A DNA stretch of 64,000 nt from NCBI GenBank assembly GCA_037576195.1, contig CM075102.1, forward strand, positions 14,566,745 to 14,630,744, in the 5' to 3' direction. A program made the translations under genes and the position numbers. The notes beneath the pieces were generated by a model. That model saw nothing but the letters and a program-made list of their open reading frames with translations, searched no databases and was not told the origin of the DNA. Shown one piece after another: positions 23,825 through 36,294 of the stretch. Source of the DNA: Phytoseiulus persimilis. Taxonomy: Eukaryota > Arthropoda > Arachnida > Mesostigmata > Phytoseiidae. How positions within the stretch are numbered: the stretch's first letter is position 1; each line of letters begins with the position of its first letter.

Positions 23825-26334
23825 TCATTTCATCAAAGCCTTGACCACAGCTTTCGGGTTGAGAGCTTTCAGATCGACGTAGGTTTGACCAGTTCCAACG
23901 AACACGATCGGTTGTCCGGTGATGTAGCTCATGGAGACTGCGGCTCCCACTTTGTCGTCAATGGTATCGAATTTCGAGAGTACGATGCCATCTATCAGAC
24001 GCGGACTCCCTTGCATCTTGCTGTGATCTGCCAGTGCCATGTTGAATCTAGTCAATTGATCCACGGCTTCGTTGCCTACGAGAGCTTCGCCCACGAAGAG
24101 TAGCAGGTCAGGCCTGTTCACCACAACCAATTTGGCAAGAGCTCTCATGAGCGGTTCATTGTCCTGCATCCTTCCTGCCGTATCGATCAGGACGACATCG
24201 AAGCGAGAATCGCGAGCGAAGCCGATTGCTTCCGCTGCGATGCCGGCGGCGTCTTTACCGTAGCCTCTCTCGTAAAGTTGGACTTTGCCTGGGTGAAGAT
24301 TGTCCAGGTGACGCACATGTGTACGGAGTTGTTCGACGGCTCCAGCTCTGAACGTATCGCACGCGGCTATGAGGACCTTGCATTCGTTCTCCATTAACCA
24401 GAAGCTGATTTTCGCCAGATTCGTGGACTTTCCCACACCGTTCACTCCACAGAACGCGATCACATAGGGACGACCTTGACGGCGACAGTCCAGAACGTCA
24501 CGCAAAAGATCCATTCGACGTTTCGGGGACAGCACCTTCAATGAGAATGAGACACATAATAATGATAGCTATCTTAACTCCGCGTGCCACGAAATTTAGA
24601 GTAAACGATTCGAGTTGTTTTAATGCACACATGCCACGATCCAGAGCCCGCTAGATCGTCCCGATTCTCGTGAGAAAAAAAATACTTTCCACGAAAAGTT
24701 CAGTCCCGCGAGCCTATATTTGACGTACCTGTACCAACGCCTCGGAGAGCGTGTCTTTGATGACAGTTGCCACCCTCTGGAAAGTTCCGAGGACTTGGCC
24801 TTCCATTTGGACTGCCACACTGTCGCATAAGGACGAGGCAACTTCAGCGGCGACGTTCTTCGTGATGAGATGCTCACGGAGCTTCTCCAACACGGGATCT
24901 ATGTCAGCTCTGGTGAGAGCTTTCTGGCCCACGAGACCTTTGAACATTCCGAACACTCCACCGGTGTTCTTGCTCGCGCGTTGTTCGTAGTCCTCTTCAT
25001 CGGACTCGTCGTCATCGTCGTAATCGATGTCTTTTATATCGCCTTTGGCTTGACCGACCCAAGAGGTCTGAGGCATGAACCGATCTCGATCTTCGTTGCC
25101 GCCATCACCGTGTGTCGAAAGAGGCTGTTGAAATGAAGGTGAGGTCATTTCGAGCTAGACGCGTGGCCAGAGGATGGCGTCTCGTTTGCCGTTTCTGAGT
25201 GCACAAAACCCGTCCCTCGTCAGACATTGGCGTTCAACTTACAGCAGGCGACGAATAATCGAGACCATCTGTGGTGTGCCCCTCGTTGTCCCACACTCGA
25301 GCCTTCTTCCCTTTTTTGTCTTTGTTGGCGAGAGGACTTTTGCGGGAGTCCGCTTTTTTCTTCGTCATTCTATCCAGAAGTTTTTGTTTATTCTTTGCTA
25401 TATCGTCATCTTCGGCATCAAACACTGGACGTGCCAGATCCTTCTTAACTTCAACTTCCTGAAGAGCCAAAGCAGAGACATTATTAGGAGCGGTTCGCGC
25501 GTTCCTCGAAGAGGTCCGGATTCACGAATTCGATACAGCTCTCAGCGATCATACAGTCAGAGCATAAATCGCTATCTCCAGATTCGCAGATTCTGATGAA
25601 CTACTGGCGGAAAATTCGACGAATCACCTTTTGAGTGTCTTTTTTATCTATGAGTGCAGCCATCGTCTTCTTCGACTTCTGACTTTCTTGGAAAGACCGC
25701 ATTTTGGGCGCTCGGTTCTCTTTGCCGTACTCCTCGGCCCGTCGGAGGAGCTTCTGATACTCTCCATCCAAATTGAACCTTCCAAAAAAGTTCTTGCTTT
25801 CCAAATCTTGCCTGGAGCGGATGAAAAATGAGCTTCATCAAATCTATACCGAATCGGAAGATCGAACGAAATGCGGGTCTTGACTTGGAATCTATTTGTT
25901 CTGCGTTGGGTAGGCGAACAGACCCAGACGAACCTGTATTTGTCACGAAACTCGAGCTGTATGTCATCGAGGAACTTGTCGACGTAAGAGAGCTGTAAAA
26001 TCTTCTGGTACGCTGTCACGAAGACCAAGTCGAACTCGTTGTCCATTCGGAATCTGGCAGGACGAAGAGAATAGAAACTTCAGACGAGGTGTCCTTAGCT
26101 CGGAACGGGGGCAAGTGTTCCAGTTTTCGCAAATTTCGGTCACACCGAAGCAGGCAGCGGCCAGACCAACCTGAGTGCGAGTTGATCATGATGAAATTCC
26201 TCTTTGAACGATCGACCTTGGAGGATTATTTCGCGTATAAGAGCATTCACTGCAGAAGTGAATGCTTCACCCGTTGATTGAAAGCACCAGAGGACTATGC
26301 CACTCTTTGAGAATATTGCGAACAGGTCCAACAT
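23825..26334 (-). CDS. SRPRA: Signal recognition particle receptor subunit alpha
   Basis: The SRP receptor GTPase docks ribosome-SRP complexes at the ER. Six exons on the minus strand, 26334-26171, 26053-25934, 25811-25628, 25458-25243, 25124-24729 and 24535-23825, join in frame to 596 residues (human 638). The N-terminal SRX domain, which binds the beta subunit, reads [18 protein letters not shown], then [19 protein letters not shown] and FRDKYR. A charged linker follows, with [10 protein letters not shown]. The N domain has [17 protein letters not shown] and HLITKNVA. The G domain starts near residue 385 with [13 protein letters not shown]. It continues with [32 protein letters not shown], the KFD guanine-specificity region and GTGQTYVDL. 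All key GTPase motifs look intact. Confidence 0.96.
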
Positions 26335-27883
26335 GGTGACCGCTGTCAGAGAAGCAAGAGATTCGTTAGAAAGTAGAAATAGCACTGCCTTCTCCCATTT
26401 TTCGCCTGATATTCTTCTTGAGCGTCAACAGGAAACTCTCAGCTCAAAGCATCGTTTTCCGCGGCTCCTTCGACAGCCACAGGCATGGATCGTCTTGACG
26501 AATCTGCGGCAACTCCCGGGCACAGTTGCAACACCCGGTCTGGGTAGCCGTGTGGCCTTGCCAGCGTATCGCGCAATATGGATCCACACATTGAAGTCAT
26601 TGAGAGCTTCAAGTGGAAGTTTTGTCGAACACTCCTGGAGACTCACAGCTCTGAGAACAGTATAGCAGAGCGAAAACCAGCAGTGGGAGATTCGAGCATG
26701 GAGTAAATCACTGCGACTGGTCTGCGTCGGTAAATTCACGACTCAGGTCGGCATCACGCGCCATTAGCGATTTTGCCTGATCTAGGTTGTAGCAGAAGAT
26801 TGCGTTAGTTGGAAGTCGAAATCGACGATTGGAGATAATTCACTCTGCAGACATTGGAAGTCGAGAACCGAGGTGACGCGTTCTCGATAAAACCATCCAT
26901 GCAGGATGGACTTGCAGAATTCAAGAAGCCACGAAACTGAACTTTTCTCCGGTTAAAGAGGGAGGAGATCCTGCTAGGGCCACGAGGCAGACACCCCTCG
27001 CTGGACTCTTTCGTAAAAATCGGAAGCCGTATTCCGAAGGATTTTCGGCGCAAAGCAGAGCATAACACTCACATTCGCCGTCCACCACACACTGCACCAG
27101 TCGAATAACAGCTGTGTTTATGGATTCGAACGCGTGACGTTGCAGCCAGATTCCCCAAGAGCCGTCCGCTAAACTAGCGGCGCGAAGCAAAGAGGAAGCT
27201 TCGGAGATGTCTCGCTGGACGTATTCATAGAACCCCGAAATGCGATCGTCGAATTCGCAGTGGGGCGACTGATGATGGACAGCAGAGTATGCTCGTGATT
27301 CATGTGTTTCCCGGGCGTGTATTCAGAGCGCGGTCGTGCTTCCCAGGGATTACTGTTAGCAGACAACTGGCGCGCGAACCGGGCTGCTACGTGGAGGTGG
27401 AGATCTCACCTGAGGCGTAAACCAGAAGTGAGCTTTCCAGGTGCTCGATTCGGGATTCGTTGGTCCCCATGGAACAGAGGACGATGGTAAAAAGATTTCA
27501 TTGGATGTCCACGCCTTGGATTATTCAAGACGATGAAGATCTCATCATCCATAGCTAACTGGAACTCCTCTGATCGTTTTTATAATCGTCTCGATCAGAG
27601 ATGGAGCTTTCTCATCATTCGTTCTGTTATGAGCTCGGAGTAGTTCTGACCCAAATAATTTCGTCCGAAGCTGTCGTGCTGAACCACGCCAGATTGTCGA
27701 TGGTGGATCTAAGTTACAGCCCATAGCTCCGCAGGTTCTGAACCTTGAACTCAATATCGTAGGGAACGAAAGACCAGGAACGGATACTCAGGCTGCCACT
27801 TTACTGCTCGGCGGGGACGCCAGTCTAGCTAAGTTTACAAGATGTTTCCTTTATATACAAAGCACCGGAACCGCTTGTGGATT
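26335..27883. other. Interval between SRPRA and MTERF3
   Basis: About 1.5 kb upstream of SRPRA and downstream of MTERF3, both on the minus strand. No protein frame shows a family signature. The one structured feature is the tRNA-like sequence at about 27,110-27,190. Confidence 0.4.
27110..27190 (-). repeat. tRNA-derived sequence (SINE head or tRNA pseudogene)
   Basis: On the minus strand an A-box-like TAGTTTAGCGG (about 27,178-27,168) is followed by a B-box-like GTTCGAATCC (about 27,131-27,122), roughly the spacing of a tRNA gene with a short variable arm. The acceptor stem does not pair well and no anticodon stem is convincing, so a SINE head or tRNA pseudogene is more likely than a working tRNA. 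Confidence 0.35.
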
Positions 27884-29699
27884 TCATGAATTCTTGATGA
27901 ATCTCTCAAATTCTTCCTTAGTAGACTTGGCAACCTTGGTGACAAAATCTTCATCTGTGCCACGAGTGAGTCTCACTGGTGAAACGTAACCTGGTAGAGA
28001 GTTGTCGTATTGAGCGCGTCCGAGATGCTTCAAGAAAGCATGTCGCTCCTTCAGTCGGGAAGCACGGCAATACAACGCCTGAAATACGGGATTGGCTCCG
28101 TGGAAGAACATTCGAAATTCAAGACTCGATCAAACTCATTTTCTTGACTGGATGATCACTCGTGTGTCTTTGCAAGTGAACTAGATGCTCTGCTTACTTG
28201 TGGATGCGTCGCCAGCAGCGTGTGATCGTAGCCAAGGTCCAAGTGAAGAACCTGGAACCGTTCTACCAGCGCTTGTCTGCTCAGCGTCAGGATTTTGGGT
28301 CCATTCATTATTGCTCGTTTGATTTCACTTTGATCGAAACCCATCTCTTCAATCATACTGAACTTCTTTAGGATGATTTGCCGCAGCTGGACCATGATGA
28401 TCTGTTGGGAGCCGATATAGGTTGCAGATTGAATCATAAGACAGAGTGAACGTTGTCGAATGAATCGTTAGCTCTACAGCGTTCCGTTCCAGCCCCGACG
28501 AGAGATCACGAACGCGTTCCCTCAACGCACTCACCTGCGGGCGGCTCACAACTAGTTTCTTGAAATCCTGATTGTTGAGGGCGAAGTGATTACGGAAGAA
28601 ATTAATGCGGTTTTCGATGCCTTCTATCGGCGTCGACAGCCAATAAGCCTCCTTGGACAGAATCCTACTGACTTCGATCCGTTTGAAACCGAGTCCAACC
28701 TTCTTATCGCGCAAGAATTCCAGTCTCGCTTCAAGATGCTGCATTTCCTCGGTCAGTAAGAGCGGATTGCGGCTCAGAACTCGGCCAAGATCCTGCATCG
28801 GGATGTGGTAAGGATAAGGCAAACGGAGAGGCGGAGGAAACGTCTAGTATTAAACAACTAATCAGCGTTACCGGTTACTCACGTCTGCTTCGAGTCCAGC
28901 CTCTTTGACGAGGAATTCGATTCTCGGCTTGCAGTGGGCTTCCCACTTCAGAGCCAACATTTGTTTCAATATCTCTGGTTTCTTGTCCCATTTGTACACT
29001 GATACGTTCATCTCAACGAGTTTCCGTACCACCTCATGCTGGAATTTTTCGTATACTCAGGTGAGAGCTTCAAAACAAGGAAGTCTTGCGATTTCACGGG
29101 ACATCGAAACTCCGAGCGCGATCGTCTCTTCGGTACCCACCTTCTCAGCGAGAGCCGCGACATTGTAGGTCGGACTCAATCCGGGTCCGATTGTATCCAA
29201 AAACTCGGCGTCGAAGCTACTCTCTCTGAAGTTTCGCAGAGCGTCGTCAACTTTGATTTCTGCGATCTGATCGAAAATCTCGAGCTCATCCTCCGTAAAG
29301 CCGGCCTAGAATATTGAATGACTAGATGAAACAACCGAACATGAGGTGCTCCAGAGAGATGGTCGATAGCCGTTCGTTTTCGTCGGGAGTTCTTGACCCG
29401 GAGCGCATGGCTATATATACCTGGGGTTCCGCATTCTCTTTGACTTCCACGCGATGTTGCTTCACCAGGGTCATAACGGAGGGTTGCTCGAGTAGGCTCT
29501 TTTCCTGACGTGTCGGGTACTTCTGAAACTCTACCTCGACAGTTTCCCCAACAACCCATTGCTCATCTTCACCAGTTTCTTCTTTTTTTCGTGCTGCGCG
29601 TGAAACGCGAGGCAACCGACCAATAGCTGATGGTTGGGAACGGACCAGACGCACCTGAGGGAAGATCCGCGCTGAGCGACGTGCTATCGCCGAAAACAT
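27884..29699 (-). CDS. MTERF3: Mitochondrial transcription termination factor 3
   Basis: MTERF3 acts in the mitochondrial matrix as a regulator of mtDNA expression and mitoribosome assembly. Six exons on the minus strand, 29699-29421, 29305-29141, 29038-28883, 28792-28535, 28401-28198 and 28078-27884, join in frame to 418 residues; every intron is phase 0. The N-terminus MFSAIARRSARIFPQVRLV is a typical presequence rich in Arg and poor in acid. MTERF helical repeats follow, each with the L-x-x-N/P pattern: VLSRNPLLLTEE, VSRILSKEAYWLS, KKLVVSRPQ, AIMNGPKILTLS and LLATHPQ. The C-terminus (residues about 365-418) has RLKERHAFLKHLGRAQYD and VAKSTKEEFERFIK, matching the MTERF3-specific end of human (KERHLFLTYLGRAQYDP, DFEKFLK). 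Confidence 0.92.
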
Positions 29700-30340
29700 C
29701 CTGGAAGCGGTATAAGCATTCGTGAGCTCCAGGTCCCAACAAATACGGGAACGTCAATTGCAAGAGCTCACCCATGACGCTGTTCCAGCGCCATTTGGTT
29801 CCAGGGTCAGTTGAGGCGTTCTTCTGATCTCACCTGATGTGGATGTAATCTTCCCTTGATCCCTCTGATGGACAGCAAATTCGGAGAAAATGGGCCCTTT
29901 CCGCGCACGTTGCTTCTCCAGCAACAGATTCGAATGAAGGCCACACCCGGAAATGTGTCTCACGAGCGATGCAACAATGTTTCGTTGAACCGAACCAGGT
30001 TTCTAGCGAAATTTCCTGAGGGATCCTCTCCGAGAGCCGGACCACCGTTTTACCACGGGGAATCGCGTCTTAATAGCTCAACGGAGCAGGATTTCCCCCA
30101 ACAGAAACAGGTCAATTCCGGGTGCAGCTCGATGATCAGCTGTTTGGGTTCCTCCGTGGCCAGCCCGTTCAAGAGAGTGAGAGAGCGAGTATCAGAATGG
30201 AACGTCAACAGTGGTGAACTCTGAGCAGTGCATGTTGATGTTTCAGACCGGAGAGAATGCGTCGATGAGTGCAACTAGAAGATTTCCGAACTTTTAATGA
30301 GGGGTAGAACCCTCGGAGGTCGGATCGCACCATAGTCAGT
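29700..30340. promoter_or_regulatory. Divergent promoter region of MTERF3 and EDEM2
   Basis: About 640 bp between divergent start codons. Frames in both directions are short and without signature. Nothing else is visible. Confidence 0.35.
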
Positions 30341-33300
30341 ATGAGAATCCGGCAAGCCGCCTTATTCTTCGGGGCGTGCTTCATACTGTGCACGACAGCT
30401 ATGCAACGGCACGAATTGGATGAATACAGGTGAGCGTTCGAGGTACGACGAAACGTTCTCTCGGGGCAGTTCTCCCGGATCCCTCCACAGAGTTCCCCGC
30501 ATCACTCCTCCAAGAGAGAGGGATTGCGAACTCCCGCGGATGAAGAGCGACGTATGGACTCGCCACAGAAGCCATCTGTTAACACGGTCAGCTAGATGTT
30601 GGAGCTCGCTTTGGGCGCCGAAGCTGGCCATCCCGTATTTTCGGATCGAGAAGCGATGCCGAGCTCTGCTGCCATGGAACGGAAACCAATAGTTTCCTGA
30701 CTAGTCATCCTTCCTCTTCCAGAGAACGGGTTCGAACCATGTTCATACACGGGTACGATTCGTACATGAAATTCGCATTCCCTCTCGACGAGTTGAGACC
30801 GCTTTCCTGTGATGGCTTTGACACGTGGGGGAGTAATTCGCTCACGCTCATTGGTTAGTTTCACGCATCAGAATGATTTCGCAGTCCCAGCGTTCTCTTG
30901 AATGCTGGCTATGTTCTCGGTCAGCTCGGAGAATCCCCAAAGAATAGGTGACGAAGGAATTTCCTCATTGCAGATTCTCTGGATACGCTAGCAGTGCTTG
31001 GTAACTATTCGGAGTTCAGAAAAGCAGCGACGATCGTTCTGGAGCATGCAAATTTCGACAAGGATCTCAACGTTTCCGTTTTCGAGACAAATATTAGAGG
31101 TTCATCGGTCTTCGATTCAATAATGTCAATTATTGTCATCCAGGTTATGTTGCCGAAACTCCGATCAGAGGAGTACTGTTTCATAACTCCATCGCATTTA
31201 CAGTCGTTGGTGGTCTCATTTCGGCGCATCTTCTCTCTAAGAAAGCCGGTATGGAATTGGAAGCTGGCTGGCCTTGCGACGGCCCTCTTCTCAGATTGGC
31301 GGTCGATGTGGCCAACCGTCTTCTCCCAGGTTGGAGTCAAAGCTTTCTTGATAGAACGGACTTGTTCAGGATTCTGCGGAAATGCGGGAGTCGAGATCAG
31401 ATAAACTGTGTTGTCTCCTTCGTTCGTGTTCATTCGATTCCCCATTCCTGTAGGATGCTTCTATATTCTAAGTTGAACATCGAGCTCTTGTTTCTCCAGC
31501 TTTCAATACGTCTACTGGAATGCCATATGGTACTGTAAATTTACGCCACGGAGTTCCTCCGGGCGAAACGTCCGTGACGTGTACAGCGGGCGTTGGAACA
31601 TTCCTGGTGGAGTTCGCTGCCCTTTCGAGGCTTACTGGCAATCCGATCTACGAAGAAACAGCTGTTGGAGCGTTGAAAGCGTTGTGGGAAATGCGATCTA
31701 GAATTGATCTCGTGGGAAATCATTTGGGTGAGTTTTCGGCCCTCCGAGCCTGATCGATTGTGGTTTCTCTCGAGTTATCGCCATGCCGTGGGGAAAAAAA
31801 ATGATGACGATTCAATTTACGTTTGCCGTCTCCTCAAGATGTACAGACGGGCAAGTGGACGGCCACAGATGCGTCCATCGGTGCGGGCGTCGACTCCTAC
31901 TTCGAATACCTGGTCAAAGGCTCCATGATTCTGAGAGAATCCTGGCTTTTGGAACACTTCGAAGTATACCGCCAAGCGATCAATCACTACATGCGCAAAG
32001 ATGATTGGTTTGTCCTTGTCAGAATGGGCACCGGCGAACCAACAATGCCCTACTTCCAAAGTCTAGAGAGCTTCTGGCCGGGAACATTGGTGAGTTTCCG
32101 CCATCTCTCCTGGCTATTATCTCGTGAAGAAATAAGAATCCAGGCAGAAGATCCAGGACGAAAACTTTATCTCGGATTCGCTCTTTTCAAGTCACTCGTC
32201 GGCTACATCGAAGAAGCTCGACGATCGTTGTATAACTATCATCAAGTCTGGAAACAACTCGGCTTCATCCCGGAATTCTATGATATATCTAGAAGCCAGC
32301 CACAAGAGAAACGCGAGAGCTATCCCCTAAGACCTGGTACGTATTTCCCTCCCTTTGGCCAAGAAATCCGACCATTGGTCGTCATTCTGCGGACCGTTTC
32401 GGATTTTCCCATTCTTGGGAAGGAATCTCCACATTCCTCGCGGATAACCACGGAGATTGACGATTTCACAGAGTTCATCGAGAGCGTCATGTACCTGTAT
32501 CAAAGCACAAAAGATCCGCATTTCCTCGAAATCGGAGTCGACGTGCTTTTTTCCCTTGAACATTCCGCAAAAACCGAATGCGGATACGCGACAGTAAGTG
32601 TCCCTCCTAGGCGACAGACTTCATTCTCATACGTTTGGAAGTGGTATAGCGATGGGATTCTCGGGAGTTCTGATTCCGCGGCACTATCATTCTCAGGTGA
32701 AAAACACATTGACACACCTGCTCGAGAACAGGATGGAATCATTTTTCCTAGCCGAAACCACGAAATATCTTTATCTGCTGTTCGACGTCGACAACTTTGT
32801 GCACAATTTGTACTTGAATCACGACAGTCGAAACGTCACAACCAGGGATGGCTACACGCGTCAGTGCTTCTTCGACGCGGGTTAGTAATCGCAAGGCCCG
32901 AACTCGGGACAAAAATAGACGCGGATCGATATCGAACGAATTTCTACTCCCTCGCCTTTCCAGGCGGTTACGTCTTCAATACAGAAGCTCATCTCATAGA
33001 TATCGCGCTTCTGGATTGCTGCCGGTCCGAGAATTTGGCTTTCGAGATACAATCTTCATCAGCGAGAAAATCACCGCGAAAGCGAGATCGTCTCATCAAT
33101 ACGTTCTCGGAGTGAGTCTTTGAGTCCCGGTTTATCCGGACTGACCGGGGTTCTAGCTAGCGTCGGAAGCAGACTAATCCAGCGGATCTTCTGTTCTGGT
33201 GTCGAAATTGAAGGGAGGGCCGGCCTTCGAATGAACTCTAAGCTGAATACCCCACAGTGTGCCAACTTGCAATCGAAGTACCATTGAAGAACTGGCTCTA

Positions 33301-33414
33301 CAATGCCGTGAACCATCGGGATCGCTCGACGAAATGGCAGATTCCGATTTGGAGTGCCTTGCCCAGCACCCCCTCCATCAGTTCGGCTTGCGAGGCCAGA
33401 TCATCGACGTGTGA
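30341..33414 (+). CDS. EDEM2: ER degradation-enhancing alpha-mannosidase-like protein 2
   Basis: EDEM2 is a GH47 protein of the ER lumen that starts mannose trimming and commits misfolded glycoproteins to ERAD. Eleven exons, 30341-30429, 30723-30853, 30974-31099, 31204-31329, 31500-31727, 31839-32089, 32192-32336, 32472-32593, 32697-32880, 32964-33111 and 33258-33414, join in frame to 568 residues (human 578). A signal peptide covers about residues 1-20. GH47 blocks include [116 protein letters not shown] and [10 protein letters not shown]. The short last exon ends [21 protein letters not shown], keeping the C-terminal cysteine. A TGA at 33113-33115 is read only if intron 10 stays in. Confidence 0.94.
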
Positions 33415-33669
33415 CTCGGGTGAGATCGAGCTCCTTTGGAAGCCCTCCATTGGTTGATTGCATTTCTATACTGCGATTGCATCTCAGTTTCCGTCGTCGT
33501 TCAGAGAGCGAGGTTGTGTCAACGTAGGATATTCTATGGGGAGAGGTGGAGGTCTCGCTGCCCGCACAGTCTGATGGTTGAGGGCATTGACGAAGTCCAC
33601 CAGAGAGAACTTGTTACGGAGTGGAATCAATTTATCATGGACGAATGGTCTTCCCGGATAACAGTGAGA

Positions 33670-34454
33670 CTAGGATATGTTACTTAAGATATATTTAAAT
33701 AAAGTTATAACTTTTGGAGAAGAAAATAATCTGTGCATCGCGTCATTATAACGTGGGTGATTAATCTTCTGTTGGGTGACAGCCGCGGAAGTAATGGAAA
33801 GAGTACAGTTTCTGAGCTCCGAGAGGATGATCTTCGAGGTGACTTCTGTCAGAATCTGAGACTGGTCAAATCGTAAGAAACGAAGTTGTGTGTACAGTGC
33901 CCCCATGGGAAGGATGATGACGCCGTCTCCCACGCGCGGCACGATCTGACCTTTTTCAGAAGAGACAGTTCCAAGCAGAACGTTGCTGAAGGGACGCCTA
34001 GCACACAAACTTCCTTCAAAACCGGGTTTCACACTGTTTTATCATGACTCACGCCACCGCCATGAGGAAAAACCGGATTGATTGTATGTCAAGTTGAAGC
34101 GATTCCAAGTAAGTCAGAGGATCTTCCATACCGAACGCCACGAGCATACAATTTAAACGGAGCCAAAGTCGGGAGGAAACTCCGATGGCACGTGTCGCCT
34201 GCTTCTGAGTCTGGGCTCCGGAGCCTGAGGTCCCAGAGCCCCCCGAAGTCGCATGGCGTAGGCCGGGCTCGATTGGTTCCGAGGAAGTCGTTCTTGTCAG
34301 GCATCGATGCGCGCTTCGACTGAGACGCCGTGCGAGCTCCGGGCAGAAGCGCGACCCGAGAAATTAGCGCTTTGGGCTGGTCGCGAGGTGTCAGATATAC
34401 GCCCACTTGTCCGCCTGACAAGCCATTGGGATTAGCGTAACGAGTATCAGTCAT
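33670..34454 (-). CDS. Uncertain minus-strand gene, unrecognised product
   Basis: I do not recognise it. Two minus-strand blocks look protein-like and join in phase across a GTGAGT...TTCAG intron (donor at 34052, acceptor before 33985). The first reads MEDPLTYLESLQLD and RFFLMAVANVLLG; the second reads SEKGQIVPRVGDGVIILP and QLRFLRFDQSQILTEVTSK. The 5' part starts at ATG 34454 (MTDTRYANPNGLSGGQ) but lies in another frame. An intron from GTGGGC at 34406 to the CAG before 34204 would restore the frame and give 171 residues, yet its donor is weak. A short hydrophobic stretch is present but no clear signal peptide. It is convergent with EDEM2. It may be a real short gene with a misread 5' end, or chance. 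Confidence 0.3.
33698..33703 (+). terminator. AATAAA, candidate poly(A) signal of EDEM2
   Basis: AATAAA about 285 bp after the EDEM2 stop. It overlaps the 3' part of the uncertain minus-strand gene at 33,670-34,454, so the two transcripts would overlap at their ends if that gene is real. Confidence 0.45.
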
Positions 34455-35533
34455 AATTATTGAATGAGAGGAATCAGCGTGAAAATTTCCTCACGAAATT
34501 ACCCTCGCCGCCAGTGTGGGTAGCCCTTAGACACAGTACGCCGCGGAAGCCTGAGGGACAGCGACTATTTCATATCCAACATTCCTACTAGTTGGATCGC
34601 GCGCAACCAGACTATGCACTCGTGCCTCGGTGAAACCACAGAAACCATCGGTGGAACATTGCAGGTGAGAGAGATCTCAACGGAATCGTGTCGCTCGTTG
34701 CTTTAAAGTTCGTTCCTGCTCCCTTGAACTTCGCGAAGCAGTTGTAGGGTGCTCCTCGCTGCGTAGCATCGTGGCTTATACCTCCGGCCTTCATGAGCAC
34801 TCGGTGAAATTGGCTTCCTACAACAACCGGAGAAGAATAAGAGAACGGCCAACGCTTGAGGAGGAGTAATAAGTGAAGGTGGGGTCATTGAAGAAGAACA
34901 ATCGAGGGTCGATCGTGCGCAACCCACCAGAGAGCAAGAAAAGGGACAAGGGAGTTGTGCCACATCCCGAGTGAGGCAACCCATTCAATATAACAGCCCG
35001 AACCGCTATCAAGGTCTTCATCTGAATCACTAATATCAACGACAGCAGCAGCTTTATCATCATCGGCAGCAGCGATACCGTCATCCCCTTGAGCGGCGGG
35101 CGCAGCAGCGGTGGCAGGTGTTACGGTGGTCGATCTGACTGCTGAAGACACCGCTCAGTACGGCACAGTCGTGTAAGTGAGACGGGAGCTCTTTCTTCGC
35201 GCTCGTTCATCCCAAGTTCCGAGCTGGATGCGGCTTCAGGAGATTTCGGCGACGAAGTCCTGGAAAGCCGGATGAGACTCGTCGAGTCCGTCGAGCGTGT
35301 CATGTGTAGTTCTCTGCCTGTGTCAAATCATGCGCCGCTTCGTAGGGAATACAAGGAGACAAGCTTCACAGATCCGCCGGTACGACCCGTTCGTCGTCGA
35401 TCCCCTGGAACGCAAAATCAGTTTCTAATGCGTCCCCTGATTCCAGTCCACTACGTGTCATGCGGCAGCGTCCAGCTATTCGCTCGCAAACACTGGAGTC
35501 GACGGGGACGGAGAGGGAGGCAAAAGCTTCATC
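34455..35533. other. Interval between the uncertain gene and ninjurin
   Basis: About 1.1 kb. A minus-strand frame at 34,885-35,151 begins Ala/Thr-rich and runs into an acidic DISDSDEDLD stretch that looks like a SUMO-interaction-type motif, but has no conserved context. The upstream ninjurin exon(s) should be here or just before 35534. Confidence 0.3.
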
Positions 35534-36132
35534 ATGGATCTGAACATGTACGCGACAAGGAAAACGGTAGCACAAGGTAAATAATCCAAATTTCGTCGGG
35601 GCGATGCTCCATCCTGATCCTGTTCCTAACACTCCTCCGACTCCCAGGTATGATGGACATCGCGCTTTTAGCCGCCAATGCCTCACAGCTGAAGGCCGTT
35701 CTGCAGCAAAGTCCTCAATTTGGACCACGACCACCATGGAATGCCGCGTGTCTCGCATTCCTCGGGCTTTCCATGGCACTTCAAATGATTCTCGGTGAGT
35801 TATGAGCCGTTTTCCCGCCTTCTCATCATGTGAAACATCGGAAATGCTATAGTCCTATCCGGCTTGCCCCTCGTGGGTGATTAGAGCGGATTCGGATGCT
35901 CTTCGACTTTGCAGGTGGTCTTCTGGTCACTGTGGCTCGATGGAACCTCAACTGCCCTTGGGAGCAGAAACGAGCTGACGTGGTTAATAATATAATTGTG
36001 GTCGCTGTGTTCCTTCTCACGATAGTCAATGTTCTCCTGGCTGCATTCGGGCCTTCAGACCCTACGATCCCTCTGGACAACAGATACGGCCCGATGCCAC
36101 CAGACAGAGTGAAATTCAATGATAGCATGTAA
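35534..36132 (+). CDS. Ninjurin
   Basis: Ninjurins are small two-to-four-helix plasma-membrane proteins. NINJ1 oligomerises to rupture membranes in lytic cell death, and fly ninjurins act in adhesion and tracheal growth. Exons 35534-35576, 35648-35794 and 35915-36132 join in frame to at least 135 residues. The frame stays open upstream of 35534 to a CAG at 35472-35474, so a longer N-terminus from another exon is likely, as in human NINJ1. Core blocks: MYATRKTVAQGMMDIALLAA, NASQLKAVLQQSPQF (human NASQLKAVVEQGPSF), then hydrophobic CLAFLGLSMALQMILGGLLV and VVNNIIVVAVFLLTIVNVLL. The tail is FGPSDP. Which ninjurin paralogue this is cannot be settled here. AATAAA lies at 36295-36300. Confidence 0.9.
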
Positions 36133-36294
36133 ATAATGGGAAACTGTGCCAAGCCTGGTCGTCGGAGACGAACACTTCAAAATAATCGGGTGATATCCGA
36201 CTCATTCCACATTACCTCATAGCGTTCCCTCCCATTACATGGTCTCCCCAGTATAGAAGCAGCACAAGGAGATGGATTTGATAATTCCTCATCG

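Noticed and set aside
33112-33257. EDEM2 stop at 33,113-33,115
   Set aside because: It lies inside an intron with GTGAGT donor; the next exon restores the conserved C-terminus.
33436-33687. Plus-strand frame after EDEM2 containing HQRELVTEWNQF
   Set aside because: Looked like a further exon, but EDEM2 already closes at 33,414 with a conserved end. No family match, and it overlaps the candidate minus-strand gene.
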